A stretch of DNA of 64,000 nucleotides from Halovenus marina (GCF_051414115.1 NZ_JBLKNZ010000001.1:1550001-1614000), one strand, 5' to 3'. Counted from the first letter of the stretch, positions 1 through 8,745 are shown. Numbers and translations are program-made. The notes: generated from the sequence alone by a model not told the origin.

Positions 1-88
1 CGCCCCAGGGGGACCACTGGCGGGCTGTCGCTGTTGCATAGGTGATTGTCGCGGCCACCAGACTGATAAGGGCAAGGCGAAGACGCAC
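1..88 (-). CDS. Possible partial membrane-anchored ORF running off the left edge
   Basis: Reading leftward from a GTG at 88, the frame stays open to the window edge. It encodes a basic start (VRLRLALISLVAATITY) followed by a short polar stretch, which resembles a signal peptide or membrane anchor. It would lie 88 bp downstream of the small HTH gene on the same strand. The fragment is only about 29 codons and no family can be assigned, so it may be a chance ORF. The stretch 89-176 shows no gene. Confidence 0.2.
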   Translation of the reverse strand, partial: MRLRLALISLVAATITYATATARQWSPWG

Positions 89-176
89 GGTGAAAGTGAA
101 AGTAAAGCCACGATACACACATCTTTCTGGGGAGTGTACTTCAACTAAGGAGGGCGGCTTCCGGATTTCCGAAAAG

Positions 177-425
177 CTACCCGAACAGTTCTCCAAGCCC
201 GTCACTGTCGTCGTCACCGTCGCCGTCGTCGGCTTCGCCCCAATCGCCGTAGACTCGAAGCGTCTCACTCACGTACGAATGCGAACAATCCAGCCGCGCC
301 GCGATCATCGACGTAGTCATGTCGGGGTTCTGGCTGGCCATCCGGAGAATGTCTGCTTGCAGGTCGGTCGGTTCGTCGTCGCCGTCGCTGCTGTCGTCGC
401 CACCGAAGATATCGCCGAGTCCCAT
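177..425 (-). CDS. Small acidic helix-turn-helix protein of the provirus
   Basis: An 82-aa protein with acidic tails around one HTH-like core at residues 20-53 (LQADILRMASQ ... IAARLDCSHSYVSETL). The core resembles the first three helices of a winged or MarR-like DNA-binding domain, so a role as viral regulator is inferred. I chose the start at 425 because the minus strand has a TATA-like TTTATTTAC about 25 nt upstream, fitting a leaderless mRNA. An upstream in-frame ATG at 506 would overlap the divergent gene at 505. It shares a roughly 70-bp divergent promoter region with that zinc-ribbon gene. Function is not known beyond probable DNA binding. Confidence 0.6.
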   Translation of the reverse strand: MGLGDIFGGDDSSDGDDEPTDLQADILRMASQNPDMTTSMIAARLDCSHSYVSETLRVYGDWGEADDGDGDDDSDGLGELFG

Positions 426-504
426 GCGCGCCAGCATGACCGCCCGGTAAATAAACACCGAGGAAAGGATAACAAATATACAAGTAGCGGGAGAGAACCG
501 ACGC

Positions 505-1164
505 ATGCCCTACTGCCCTGATTGCGGAGCGGAGTTCTCGAAGGGGGACACGTTCTGTGTGAATTGCGGGAAGGAACTCCCGGAAGTCAAGAAAAAGACA
601 AAAGAACAATCCAGACAGGCGCGGGTAGCCGAAAAGGCCGAACAAAACCGACAACCGCCTCAGAAACAACCGAAACAGGCACATACTCAAGAAAAACCCT
701 CGCGAGCAGGCTCGGCGAAACAGAACGAAACAGTTCCGGGACAAGAGAACCTCCGGCTCGGGATAAGGGCTGTCGGTGCGATCTCCGCACTCGGACTGAT
801 CGCTGGTGTATTCCTCCCGTGGGTGACGGCCCAGTTCGGATTCATGCAAGTAGAAGTTACAGAAACGGTTCTCGGAATTCAACATAATTGGGGATGGGTC
901 ACTGTGGTCGTGGGCGTGCTGTCTGGGGCGTTCTTTTTCGACGACAAACCGGAGTTGCACGTACTGGGTTCCGTTCTTGCCCTCATCACTGGGATCGTTC
1001 TGTTACTCTATTTGAACGATCCGCTAATTTTCAAGGGGGATATTAGTTCAGCCGCGGAATTACTCTTGTATCAAGTGATGGAAGTAGGTGTCGGGGTGTA
1101 TGTCTGTCTAGTAGGAGCAGCGGGAGTAGTGGTTGCCGGGTTCTATTCATATCTTGCCCAATAG
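505..1164 (+). CDS. Zinc-ribbon membrane protein, hypothetical
   Basis: A 219-aa protein. Residues 1-27 form a zinc ribbon (YCPDCGAEF ... FCVNCGKEL, two CxxC knuckles). A charged, Lys/Gln-rich linker to about residue 85 follows, then roughly four hydrophobic helices (residues 90-112, 131-150, 155-173 and 190-215). The layout is that of haloarchaeal zinc_ribbon_2 membrane proteins, which have no assigned reaction. The ATG lies about 25 nt after an AAATATACA box. The gene runs convergent to the integrase and stops at a strong GC hairpin. It may be viral cargo or part of the element's membrane module; I cannot tell which. Confidence 0.65.
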   Translation: MPYCPDCGAEFSKGDTFCVNCGKELPEVKKKTKEQSRQARVAEKAEQNRQPPQKQPKQAHTQEKPSRAGSAKQNETVPGQENLRLGIRAVGAISALGLIAGVFLPWVTAQFGFMQVEVTETVLGIQHNWGWVTVVVGVLSGAFFFDDKPELHVLGSVLALITGIVLLLYLNDPLIFKGDISSAAELLLYQVMEVGVGVYVCLVGAAGVVVAGFYSYLAQ

Positions 1165-1188
1165 CCCCCCCCGCATGCGGGTGGGGGG
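1165..1188. terminator. GC-rich hairpin between convergent genes
   Basis: A run of eight C, the perfect 10-bp palindrome CCGCATGCGG (1171-1180) and a G-rich run together fold into a stem of about ten pairs with one mismatch. It fills the whole gap between the zinc-ribbon stop (1164) and the integrase stop (1189), so it can act on both converging transcripts. A near copy lies at 9477-9501. Confidence 0.5.
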
Positions 1189-1782
1189 TTAGATAGTCTG
1201 GAAGTGGTCGTATCGCCGTTCGGTCGTGAGAATCGTCGCGTGCCGAAGCCGGTTCCGAACGTCGTATAGCGTGTTCTCGTCCTCTGCTCGGAGCATCCGC
1301 CACGCCACGGAGTGCCGAAGCGTGTGTGCGGTCACGTCGTCCGCCTGGCCGCGGCCGTCGAAGCGATACGGGCGTACGTCCGCCCGCTCGGCCAACCGCT
1401 TCACCACGTCGTTGATGCCCTTGCCGGTCATGCGGTCACTCTTGCGACTCGGGAACAGCGCGTCGTCGCTGTCACTGTCGAGATACGCCCGGAGCGTTCG
1501 CACCGTCCGGAGGTCGCCGCTCCGGTCGAGCCGGAACGTCGCCGGGTCGGGACTGTTGTCGTTGGGATAGTCCTTCTGAATCCGTGCCGGAATGCGCAAC
1601 TCTCCTTCATCGAGGTCGAGCATGTCGCGGTTGACTTGCGCGAGCTCCCCGCGCCGAAGCCCGGTGTCGTAGAGCATCGTCACGATCGCGTCGTCGCGAG
1701 TGCCGAACGTCCCTTCGTGGGCGGCGTCTCGCATCGCTTCGACCTGCGCGGGCTTCAGATAATGAATGTTCGTTTCTGTCAT
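1189..1782 (-). CDS. SNJ2-type tyrosine integrase (catalytic domain only)
   Basis: A 197-aa tyrosine recombinase that lacks the usual N-terminal core-binding domain. Catalytic residues visible are the first Arg in LYDTGLRRGEL, HTLRH near residue 155, a further conserved His/Arg pair in RLRHATILTTER, and the nucleophile Tyr in ERRYDHF near the C-terminus. Short integrases of this kind belong to the family described from the temperate pleolipovirus SNJ2, which places this enzyme with the virion genes. A TATA-like box (CTTTATATA, minus strand, 1807-1815) lies about 27 nt before the ATG at 1782. The in-frame ATG at 1800 is only 8 nt from that box, so 1782 is preferred. It should integrate or excise the element at an att site not found here. 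Confidence 0.8.
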   Translation of the reverse strand: MTETNIHYLKPAQVEAMRDAAHEGTFGTRDDAIVTMLYDTGLRRGELAQVNRDMLDLDEGELRIPARIQKDYPNDNSPDPATFRLDRSGDLRTVRTLRAYLDSDSDDALFPSRKSDRMTGKGINDVVKRLAERADVRPYRFDGRGQADDVTAHTLRHSVAWRMLRAEDENTLYDVRNRLRHATILTTERRYDHFQTI

Positions 1783-2098
1783 TTGGGCTGTCTCCGACAT
1801 GGGTAGTATATAAAGAAACAGACGCGCATCCGCCTTGAATGTTCGCTTCTATTAGGAGACTCGAACATTCAAAAACAGGCGTAGATCCGACTTGTATGAG
1901 AAGCCGTCATCGGCACAAACACAGAAAATCTGTCGTCAACCATACACAACACAACCTCACTACTCGGTAATAGATTTGTTGCTAATACTACTGAGTAGTT
2001 ACGTCTCTATATTGCGATACCATTCAGTTATATTAGCAAATAATATTTATCCAATCACTCGCTTGCTCAATACATCCCGGCTCGCGCTGGGTGTCACT
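1783..2098. promoter_or_regulatory. Divergent control region between integrase and virion operon
   Basis: About 300 bp, AT-rich, with no gene. It holds the leftward integrase TATA box at 1807-1815 and a rightward TATA-like AATATTTATCC near 2042-2052 about 50 nt before the first virion-operon ATG. It also carries an 11-bp inverted repeat, TTGAATGTTCG at 1835-1845 and CGAACATTCAA at 1862-1872. A further copy of TGAATGTTCG lies just inside the integrase gene at 1763-1772. The repeats could bind a regulator that sets lysogenic against lytic transcription, or serve as arm sites for the integrase. Confidence 0.5.
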
Positions 2099-2329
2099 AT
2101 GGCAAAAATAGGTAACGAACTCATGCGGATGGTCGCGGTCGTACTCGCATCGGTCGGCGCAATTAACTGGGGCCTTATCGAGTTTGCGGGGACAGATCTC
2201 CTCGTGGACACGCTCGGCCTGACGGGCGACACGTACACGGCGGTGATCGCGGTCGTCGCCGCTGCTGGTGCACTGGCGCTCTACAACGTCGGGGTCGTCG
2301 AGCTACTCGGCGACCCGATGGATGGGTGA
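2099..2329 (+). CDS. Small two-helix membrane protein, DUF378-like
   Basis: A 76-aa protein with two hydrophobic helices (residues about 10-28 and 44-66) and the GAINWGLIEF motif typical of the DUF378 family of small membrane proteins. It opens the rightward virion-type operon and ends 6 bp before the next gene. I infer that it is a minor virion or assembly membrane protein; the family has no known activity. The ATG at 2099 begins the conserved part. A longer upstream reading from 1892 has no supporting composition. Confidence 0.65.
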   Translation: MAKIGNELMRMVAVVLASVGAINWGLIEFAGTDLLVDTLGLTGDTYTAVIAVVAAAGALALYNVGVVELLGDPMDG

Positions 2330-2335
2330 TCCCAA

Positions 2336-2722
2336 ATGACGCAACTAGAGATAGACAGGGAGACGTACCTGATCTATCCGCTGTTCGCGCTCGGCGCGGC
2401 GGCGACGCTCGGGATCGTCTCGACGGATATCCTGCCGTGGGTTGATCTCGGTGAGACGGTGCTGACGTTCGGGACGATCGACTGGACGCTCGGCCGACTC
2501 GTCTCGATCGGGGCGCTCGTGGCAGTCATCGTCAACCGGGACGCCCCGATCGCTGATGCACTCGGCGCGCTGGAACTCTGGGTGTTTTACGCGACAGTCG
2601 GGCTGATACTGGCACCCCCGTTCTTCCCCGCATTCGCAGAAACCTTAGCGGCGAGACCGGCGAGCTTCATCGCGTTTACCGTGCAATCGATCGGGTTCGT
2701 CGTGATCACCTACATCAACTAA
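2336..2722 (+). CDS. VP3-like internal virion membrane protein
   Basis: A 128-aa protein with four predicted membrane helices (residues about 13-30, 50-67, 77-97 and 107-127) and short loops. Size, topology and position upstream of the spike gene match the VP3-type internal membrane protein of pleolipoviruses, which lines the inner face of the enveloped virion. The identification rests on context and topology, not on a sequence signature. Spacing is 6 bp from the upstream gene and 2 bp to the next, so it is probably co-transcribed. Confidence 0.6.
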   Translation: MTQLEIDRETYLIYPLFALGAAATLGIVSTDILPWVDLGETVLTFGTIDWTLGRLVSIGALVAVIVNRDAPIADALGALELWVFYATVGLILAPPFFPAFAETLAARPASFIAFTVQSIGFVVITYIN

Positions 2723-2724
2723 CA

Positions 2725-3462
2725 ATGGCACGAAATACACTCAAATCGGTCGGTATCGGGCTGGCTGGTCTGGCGGCGCTGTTCGCACTCGTCATGGCTG
2801 TCTTCTCGGGCGGCGCAGGCGCGCAGATGCTTGACACGAACATCTCCGTCGACCAGCCGGACAATCAACAGCTAGAGGTAGACGTGAGCTTCAGCGGCGA
2901 CACGAGCGTCGACGTGAACCTCACGAGCGACGGCAGCGTTGTCGAGTCGACGACGGTCTCGGGCACCAGCGGGCAAACCCAAACGGGCACGCTCGACCTG
3001 ACCGGGGTCTCTGCAGGCGACTACTCGCTCGTCGTCACTGACGACGCGAGCGCGTCTCTGTCGGAGACGCGGATGATCACTACGCAGACGAACGCGCTGA
3101 ACGTCTCGCAGAACGACACCGTCGCGGTCGACGTGGAGTTTGACGCGACAGAGACCACGACGGCCACAGTTGAGTGGCAACAGAACACGTCCTCGAACAC
3201 GACGACGATCAACTTCGATCCCGTCGAGTACGAGGACGGCTCCGGGATGAAGACCGTCAAGTGGGATGCTGGTGAGGATGGGCCGGTCAACGTGACCGTG
3301 ACCACCTCGCCCGCGGCTGGCTATGAGGCGATGTGGGTCTCTGATGACAGTGGCTTCCTCGGCGGCGGCGGCATCATCGGCGGCGCTGGACAGACCGAAC
3401 TGGTCGCCTTCGGCGTGGTGATTCTCGGACTGCTCTACGCCCGCGGCCAAGAACTGATATAG
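2725..3462 (+). CDS. Surface protein with signal and C-terminal anchor, virion-associated
   Basis: A 245-aa protein. Residues 8-34 form a signal or anchor ending in GGAGAQ. The body (35-215) is rich in Thr, Ser and Asn, with several N-glycosylation sequons, and looks like two Ig-like beta domains. A glycine-rich hinge (FLGGGGIIGGAG) and one hydrophobic helix (225-240) follow. It sits between the VP3-like and spike genes. It may be a second virion surface protein or a spike partner; this is inferred from topology and place only. Codon use is GC-rich like its neighbours, unlike the middle of the spike gene that follows. Confidence 0.6.
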   Translation: MARNTLKSVGIGLAGLAALFALVMAVFSGGAGAQMLDTNISVDQPDNQQLEVDVSFSGDTSVDVNLTSDGSVVESTTVSGTSGQTQTGTLDLTGVSAGDYSLVVTDDASASLSETRMITTQTNALNVSQNDTVAVDVEFDATETTTATVEWQQNTSSNTTTINFDPVEYEDGSGMKTVKWDAGEDGPVNVTVTTSPAAGYEAMWVSDDSGFLGGGGIIGGAGQTELVAFGVVILGLLYARGQELI

Positions 3463-3497
3463 ATTCGTCGCCTGAAGCGACGCCATTTTTCAAGAGA

Positions 3498-6200
3498 ATG
3501 AGCGAATCAGAACACAACACAAGCGACCGAAGCAGTATTGACAGACGAACGTTCATGAAGGGCGCGGGCTGGACAGTCGGCGCGGCGGCGGTTGGCAGCG
3601 GAGCGACAGGTGCAGGGATATCCCCGATCGGAAACGCGAGGGCGGGAGTCCTCGAAGATACATTTGACTGGGCGACTGACGGATTAACGGGAAAAGCGAT
3701 CAAGTACTCGTATGGTTTGACACTCCCGACCGCCTATACCGGGTCGTTCGCCGGGCCGTCGTCGCTGGCTCTCGCAGTCGGTGGCCTCGGCGATTCACTC
3801 GGCCTCGGCGGCACGAACGACTCGCCGACCGCCGGAGACGTGTCGTTCCATCAGACGACGACGAACAGCTTCATGGGGTGGCAACAGGTTTCAAAAGTCC
3901 ACATCGAGAACCAGATCGAGAACTCCCAGATGCTCGCGGATATTGAGGCACGTAACGCTATCGCCGACGCGTGGGAAGACGGCAAAACTGAATCTGAAGC
4001 CTCACAGGCCGCACTTGACGCGATCGATGGTTACCACTCGATCCTCTGGCGAAATACGTTCGTCTCGAAACAGGCGAACGCCCTTCAGATCGCCTACGTG
4101 ATGCAGACGGCGGCGAATACGACCGAAGCCGATTACTCGAACTGGACGAATATCGGCCCGACGCCCGCGAACGCCGACTACACCGGGAGCGGGTCGATCG
4201 TCGACGGCGGCACGCAAATCTCGCCGAACACAACACAAACGGATATCACGCTCCCGAACGGTGAGACGCCGACGCTGGAGGTCGTCGAGTTTAGCGTCGA
4301 GTGGGACAACGGCGATACGTGGTCGTCGCTGCTCGATAACTCGTTTCTCGACGGCTACGACTCGGCGAGCGGCGAGTTCACCTTTAGCACCGATCAGGGC
4401 AACGAGTTTACCGATGACTTCACGGCGGCGAACCTCTCGGTTCCGGATGCGAATCTCCCCTCGAAACGCATCCTCAACTGTGCGGATCTCGCCGACGCGC
4501 TCAATCGGATCGAGCAAAACGCCACCGACCTGAAGCAGAACTACGATCTCGAACGGGTCGGACAGATTTACACGGCGCTCGACAACGGCGACGTGACGCC
4601 AAATCAGATCCGCGGGGTCGCCGGACTCGCCGAACACCTGTCGGGCACGTCGGACGCAACGGAGGGACGGTATCAGATCGCCCTCTCGACGCTGACGGGC
4701 GTCCCGCGGCCGGATCTCTCGCAGGTCGCCACGGTGACGATCGAACACACCGGCCCCACCGATATCGAGATCTCTGTCGACGCGGACGGGACGCGACAGC
4801 GGGAGCTCACCGGCTCGGTCACAGATCAGGTGTTCCAGGGCCAGATCTTCGCATCCTCAATTAGTTCGGATCTGTCGGTCGACAACACGTATCTAACTAA
4901 TCTGGCTATGGTGTCTGTTGGTGATGGAAATATCTCCCTTGTCAATCCGATAGATCAATCTGTGTTTTGGACGAGTTCGATCCGGAGTACTGGTATGTCT
5001 GCGTTAATTCATAATGGAGAGATATTTGCTGGGGACAACGGTGGATATCTATACAAGTTCGATAGATCTGGTCAAAAAGAGTTTGAGGTACAGGTTAGTT
5101 CTGCAGGGGCCCCTTCGTGTGAGGGGATAAAACCAATCGGGCCGGACACTATCGCAACCTTGGATGTTGGCGCGGGGAAAGTCGCGGCCCGTAACGTCTC
5201 CGATGGGTCTATTAAATGGGAGGTGTCCCTTGATGCCCCAGAGGGTTTTGAGGTAACTGATTCCCATATCTATGTCGCTGATGCAGGATCGAATCAGGTC
5301 ACGGCGATCAGTATTGAGTCCGAGTCGACAGACTGGACTGTAGGACTTGGAGAGATGGCGCGATCTGTCCACAAGATAGCTGACAATCGGATAATTGCTG
5401 GATCAGTTACGAGCGGAACCCCGGAGCTAAACCTTATTGACACTGAAAATCAGTCGATCCTGTGGTCGCAAGATACTGTGATTCAAGTCGACGGTGTACA
5501 AGGAGACAAAGATATCGTAGCCGTCTCTGAAACCGATTTCATCGGAATTGGCGGAGAAGGGAATGTGAAACGGATCAAGTGGTCGGATAGTGGTGTCGAT
5601 GAAACTGTTTGGACCCAATCGGCAAGTCAAGCTACCCCCCCGAGGATCAGTCTCCTCGGACCTGATATTGTTGTTACCAACAACGGGACTGCCGGGCAGA
5701 AGATAGATATCTCCGATGGGAGTAAGCTCGGTAATATCGGGACAGACCAGAACGAACCGATAGTTTCTGGTTGGTACAATCGATATACCGTGGATCTGCC
5801 GGTGTATCAGGCATATACCAAATTCGACGGTATCATGCAAGACGCTCAATTTTCGGCGGCGATAGAAAACGGGATGGATCAACTGTATCTCTCGGGCGAG
5901 ACCACGATCCTCGAAATGAAAGACGCTGACGGCAATCCGGTCAATAACGTCAACGTCGACGATTTCGGCCCGCCGCAGTACGACTCTGCGGATATCTCGG
6001 AGTGGTCGGATTACATGGCCAAAATCAGCGACGAGTTCGAGAACGCTCTCGATGAGATTGCTGGGAGCAATCCGATCTTCGGCAGCGGCGGCTGGAACTT
6101 CGGCGGGATCAACATCCCGACACTGCCGGGCTTCGGCGTCATCGAAACGGTGATCATCATCGGCGGTGGCTACCTGGGCCTCTCCGCGCTCTCAAACTAA
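3498..6200 (+). CDS. Tat-exported spike-like protein with internal beta-propeller
   Basis: A 900-aa protein. A twin-arginine signal (DRRTFMKGAGW, residues 15-25) is followed by an Ala/Gly-rich hydrophobic stretch. The C-terminus carries a Gly-rich hinge and a hydrophobic helix (about 877-898), so it is secreted and membrane-anchored. Position, Tat signal and anchor fit the VP4-type spike that pleolipoviruses use for attachment and fusion. Residues about 452-775 (nt 4855-5830) read as seven repeats of about 40 residues, many ending in a Trp-containing strand (FWTSS, KWEVS, DWTVG, LWSQD, VWTQS), as in PQQ-type propellers. This part is clearly AT-richer than the flanks (many -T and -A third positions), which suggests a recombined receptor-binding module. 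The gene ends with its stop (TAA) overlapping the next ATG. Confidence 0.72.
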   Translation: MSESEHNTSDRSSIDRRTFMKGAGWTVGAAAVGSGATGAGISPIGNARAGVLEDTFDWATDGLTGKAIKYSYGLTLPTAYTGSFAGPSSLALAVGGLGDSLGLGGTNDSPTAGDVSFHQTTTNSFMGWQQVSKVHIENQIENSQMLADIEARNAIADAWEDGKTESEASQAALDAIDGYHSILWRNTFVSKQANALQIAYVMQTAANTTEADYSNWTNIGPTPANADYTGSGSIVDGGTQISPNTTQTDITLPNGETPTLEVVEFSVEWDNGDTWSSLLDNSFLDGYDSASGEFTFSTDQGNEFTDDFTAANLSVPDANLPSKRILNCADLADALNRIEQNATDLKQNYDLERVGQIYTALDNGDVTPNQIRGVAGLAEHLSGTSDATEGRYQIALSTLTGVPRPDLSQVATVTIEHTGPTDIEISVDADGTRQRELTGSVTDQVFQGQIFASSISSDLSVDNTYLTNLAMVSVGDGNISLVNPIDQSVFWTSSIRSTGMSALIHNGEIFAGDNGGYLYKFDRSGQKEFEVQVSSAGAPSCEGIKPIGPDTIATLDVGAGKVAARNVSDGSIKWEVSLDAPEGFEVTDSHIYVADAGSNQVTAISIESESTDWTVGLGEMARSVHKIADNRIIAGSVTSGTPELNLIDTENQSILWSQDTVIQVDGVQGDKDIVAVSETDFIGIGGEGNVKRIKWSDSGVDETVWTQSASQATPPRISLLGPDIVVTNNGTAGQKIDISDGSKLGNIGTDQNEPIVSGWYNRYTVDLPVYQAYTKFDGIMQDAQFSAAIENGMDQLYLSGETTILEMKDADGNPVNNVNVDDFGPPQYDSADISEWSDYMAKISDEFENALDEIAGSNPIFGSGGWNFGGINIPTLPGFGVIETVIIIGGGYLGLSALSN

Positions 6201-6784
6201 TGCGCGGGAGCACTGTCGCGACGGCGGCGCTTGTGTTTGTGCTCGCCGTCTCTGGCCCGCTCGCGCTTGCTGGGACTGCGGTGGCGCAGGACGCCCCGGA
6301 CGATCCGCGAGCAACGCCGACGCCCGAGGCTGACGAGGAGATCGCCGACCAACTCGGCGACCTGATCGTTCACGAATACAACTACGACGACGCGACGAAC
6401 ACGTTCACGATGGATCTGACGTGGCGCGGCGACGCCCCGGAGTCGGTGACGATGACCGAGATGCTGGAACTCGACAGCGGCGGGTCGACACAGATCAGTT
6501 TCAAACAACTCCGACTCGCACCCGGCGAGCGGACGACGGTGAAGATGGGCGCGGAGATCCGCTCGGGCGGGACGGCCGCGATCCTCATTACGACGACCCA
6601 ATCCGTCGACCGGAACGAGGCGCTGGTCTTGCAGGACGGCGACCCGTCGAGTTATCCGGATATTCCGTTTGACATGGCGATCCTGTTCGTCGGTGCGACG
6701 GCGGTCGTCACCGCCGCCGGCGTCTTTGTGTTTGTGTTTCGGATCAAACGCGACGAGGATCACGGCAAGGAGCGGATAGCATGA
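6200..6784 (+). CDS. ORF6-like secreted/anchored virion-operon protein
   Basis: A 194-aa protein with a signal peptide (residues 1-30, ending TAVAQDA), an acidic extracellular beta-rich domain (about 31-150) and one C-terminal membrane helix (155-178) followed by a short basic tail. Its position directly after the spike, in the conserved pleolipovirus gene order, suggests the ORF6-type protein. The function of those proteins is not known. The ATG overlaps the spike stop codon, and the stop overlaps the next start (ATGA), so translation of all three is probably coupled. Confidence 0.6.
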   Translation: MRGSTVATAALVFVLAVSGPLALAGTAVAQDAPDDPRATPTPEADEEIADQLGDLIVHEYNYDDATNTFTMDLTWRGDAPESVTMTEMLELDSGGSTQISFKQLRLAPGERTTVKMGAEIRSGGTAAILITTTQSVDRNEALVLQDGDPSSYPDIPFDMAILFVGATAVVTAAGVFVFVFRIKRDEDHGKERIA

Positions 6785-7590
6785 CGGAACTCGAACAGCG
6801 GTTCGCGGCGGGCGTGCAGGGCTTCCGGCGCTGGCTTGACGAACACTCGCGACTAGTGATCGGCTCGACCACGCTCCTACTTGCATTGCAGTGGGGCGGC
6901 GTAATCGATATCGGCCTGCCCGACTGGTGGCCGCTGGCCGCGGCGGTCGTGATCGCCGCGGGCATCGCCGCCTACTTCGGCGCTGACAAGGTGGCCGAAC
7001 TCATCCCCGAGGAAGACGGCATTCTGCTGGTGGCGTTTCGCGCTGACGACGACGGCGGCGGCGAAATCTGGGAACTCCAAGACGACACCTTCGCCGACAT
7101 GGAGACCGACGGCACGCTCTTCGAGTGGACAGAGAGCAGCCGCCGGGTCTACGAGGTGCGCAACTACGACCCAGAGGAGAACACGGCCATCGCCAACTGG
7201 CGCGAGACCGCGCCCGGAAGCACACTCGCCCAGGAGCGCACTGTCGAAGACGTGTTCACGGCGATCCGCGAACTCCGCGAGGATCTAGAACCGTCGGCGG
7301 CCGAAGCACGGGAACTTCGCCGGCGTATCCGCGGGATCGTGCGCCGACTCGACGAGGAACGCACCAAAGCCCGCGCCCGACAACTCGACGAGCAGACGCT
7401 GGACAAGGGCCTCGACGCGACGACTATCTCGGAGGTTATCGACGAGCAGATCCCCGACGACCTGCACCCGGATGCGGGGCGGGGGTCAGACGACGAACCA
7501 AAGGCCGACGCACCCCGCGAGAACGGCCACGCTGACGACCACGAGATCGATATCGAAGTGAACGACGACATGCCGCTGCAGGGACTCTAA
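6781..7590 (+). CDS. ORF7-like membrane protein with cytoplasmic coiled-coil domain
   Basis: A 269-aa protein. Two membrane helices (about 22-40 and 45-65) precede a long charged cytoplasmic region. Residues 160-225 are rich in Arg, Glu and Leu with heptad character, suggesting a coiled coil. The C-terminus is acidic and low in complexity. It overlaps the upstream gene by ATGA and ends 2 bp before the NTPase gene. Order and topology fit the ORF7-type protein of pleolipoviruses; no catalytic motif is visible. Confidence 0.6.
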   Translation: MTELEQRFAAGVQGFRRWLDEHSRLVIGSTTLLLALQWGGVIDIGLPDWWPLAAAVVIAAGIAAYFGADKVAELIPEEDGILLVAFRADDDGGGEIWELQDDTFADMETDGTLFEWTESSRRVYEVRNYDPEENTAIANWRETAPGSTLAQERTVEDVFTAIRELREDLEPSAAEARELRRRIRGIVRRLDEERTKARARQLDEQTLDKGLDATTISEVIDEQIPDDLHPDAGRGSDDEPKADAPRENGHADDHEIDIEVNDDMPLQGL

Positions 7591-7592
7591 GA

Positions 7593-8675
7593 ATGAGCAA
7601 GAACAACGCTTACGCATCGGCTGAACTGGCATCGCACCTGCGTGACGACCCCGGCGAGCACGTCCGACCCTACGCCGGACTGATTGACGACCCGGACACA
7701 CTCGGTTTACTCGCCCATCTCGACACTGTGCTAACCGAACCAGTCGAGCAGACACAGATCGGCCGCGAGATAATCGCGAACGCCGCGACGGACACGCTCG
7801 ACGAGAGCGTTCGCGCGGGAAACGTCTCACAGATGAAAGCGGCGACCGGTCTCACGAACCAGTCCGAGAACAAAGACCGGTTTTTCGTCGAAGTAGCGGA
7901 CAAACTCTCGCACGAGGGATCGATCGGACTCGTGTTCGGCTCGCCGGGGTCGGGGAAAACGTCGGTCGTACTCGACGCCGCGCAGGTGTGGCGGGCGATC
8001 ACCGGCGGGAAGGTAATCGCAAACATCGACTGGGAAGGCGCGGATCGGCAGTTCTACTCGGACCAGGAGATGCTCGAAGCGATGGCGTCCTATCAGGGGC
8101 CGGTGCTCGCTGTGCTCGACGAGATCGCGCAGGAACTCTCGGGCTTCGGTACCGGCTCGAAAAAGGCCGAAGCGTTCACCGACCAACTGCTCTATATCCG
8201 GAAGCGCGAGTCCCAGCACGGTGAATACGCGAAACGCGGGAGCGTGATGTGCGTCGCCCACACGCGGACCAAGACGGCGAAGGATATCCGGCGGGTCGCA
8301 TCGTTCGCGGTCGAGAAGCCCGACAAGACACGGCCAGATCGAGCACGCATCCTCGAAAGCGAGGGCGGAAAAGACGAGTGGCAGGAAAAGGCCACCTATC
8401 AGGGCCTCACGGAGACCGCAGAACGATACGACGAGTATCAGGCCTCAGAGTTTGAGGTAACGCAGGATTACGACAGCGACGACTCTGACGGCGCTGACAG
8501 CGGCATGAGCGCGGAGAAGCGTGCATCCATCCAGACGGCCCTGACACTCGCGCTTGAGCAAGACATGACCTATGCGGAGGCTGGTGAAGCGGTCGGTTGG
8601 TCTGACTCGTGGGTTGGCAATCGCGTCAAAGAATACCGGAACGGAGAACTCGACTGGGTGGAGATTGATGAATAG
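7593..8675 (+). CDS. VP8-like P-loop NTPase
   Basis: A 360-aa protein. Walker A is GSPGSGKTS near residues 114-122; a Walker B-like strand, PVLAVLDEIAQ, lies near 170-180; a sensor-like CVAHTRTKTAKD follows. Residues about 305-355 form a helix-turn-helix (YAEAGEAVGWSDSWVGNRVKEY), so the enzyme may also bind DNA. The last gene of the virion core in pleolipoviruses is such an NTPase (VP8-type), thought to act in assembly or genome handling. The start ATG lies 2 bp after the upstream stop. I infer that it completes the structural operon. Confidence 0.75.
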   Translation: MSKNNAYASAELASHLRDDPGEHVRPYAGLIDDPDTLGLLAHLDTVLTEPVEQTQIGREIIANAATDTLDESVRAGNVSQMKAATGLTNQSENKDRFFVEVADKLSHEGSIGLVFGSPGSGKTSVVLDAAQVWRAITGGKVIANIDWEGADRQFYSDQEMLEAMASYQGPVLAVLDEIAQELSGFGTGSKKAEAFTDQLLYIRKRESQHGEYAKRGSVMCVAHTRTKTAKDIRRVASFAVEKPDKTRPDRARILESEGGKDEWQEKATYQGLTETAERYDEYQASEFEVTQDYDSDDSDGADSGMSAEKRASIQTALTLALEQDMTYAEAGEAVGWSDSWVGNRVKEYRNGELDWVEIDE

Positions 8676-8732
8676 GAAACTGACCGACCGCAGGCGGGTG
8701 AATCGGTCCATCCATCCAGCCGGACCTGGGCA

Positions 8733-8745
8733 AATATTGTTTAAT
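8733..8745 (+). promoter_or_regulatory. TATA-like promoter for small basic ORF and nuclease
   Basis: AAATATTGTTTAATA is an AT-rich island in GC-rich surroundings. Its TTTAATA end lies about 25 nt before the ATG at 8770, the distance expected for a leaderless haloarchaeal transcript. It suggests that the nuclease segment has its own promoter downstream of the virion operon. Confidence 0.4.

Noticed and set aside
4002..4748. Arg/Val-rich 248-aa frame antisense to the spike
   Set aside because: Its composition (Arg-rich, few acidic runs) is unlike haloarchaeal proteins and it is fully covered by the spike ORF.
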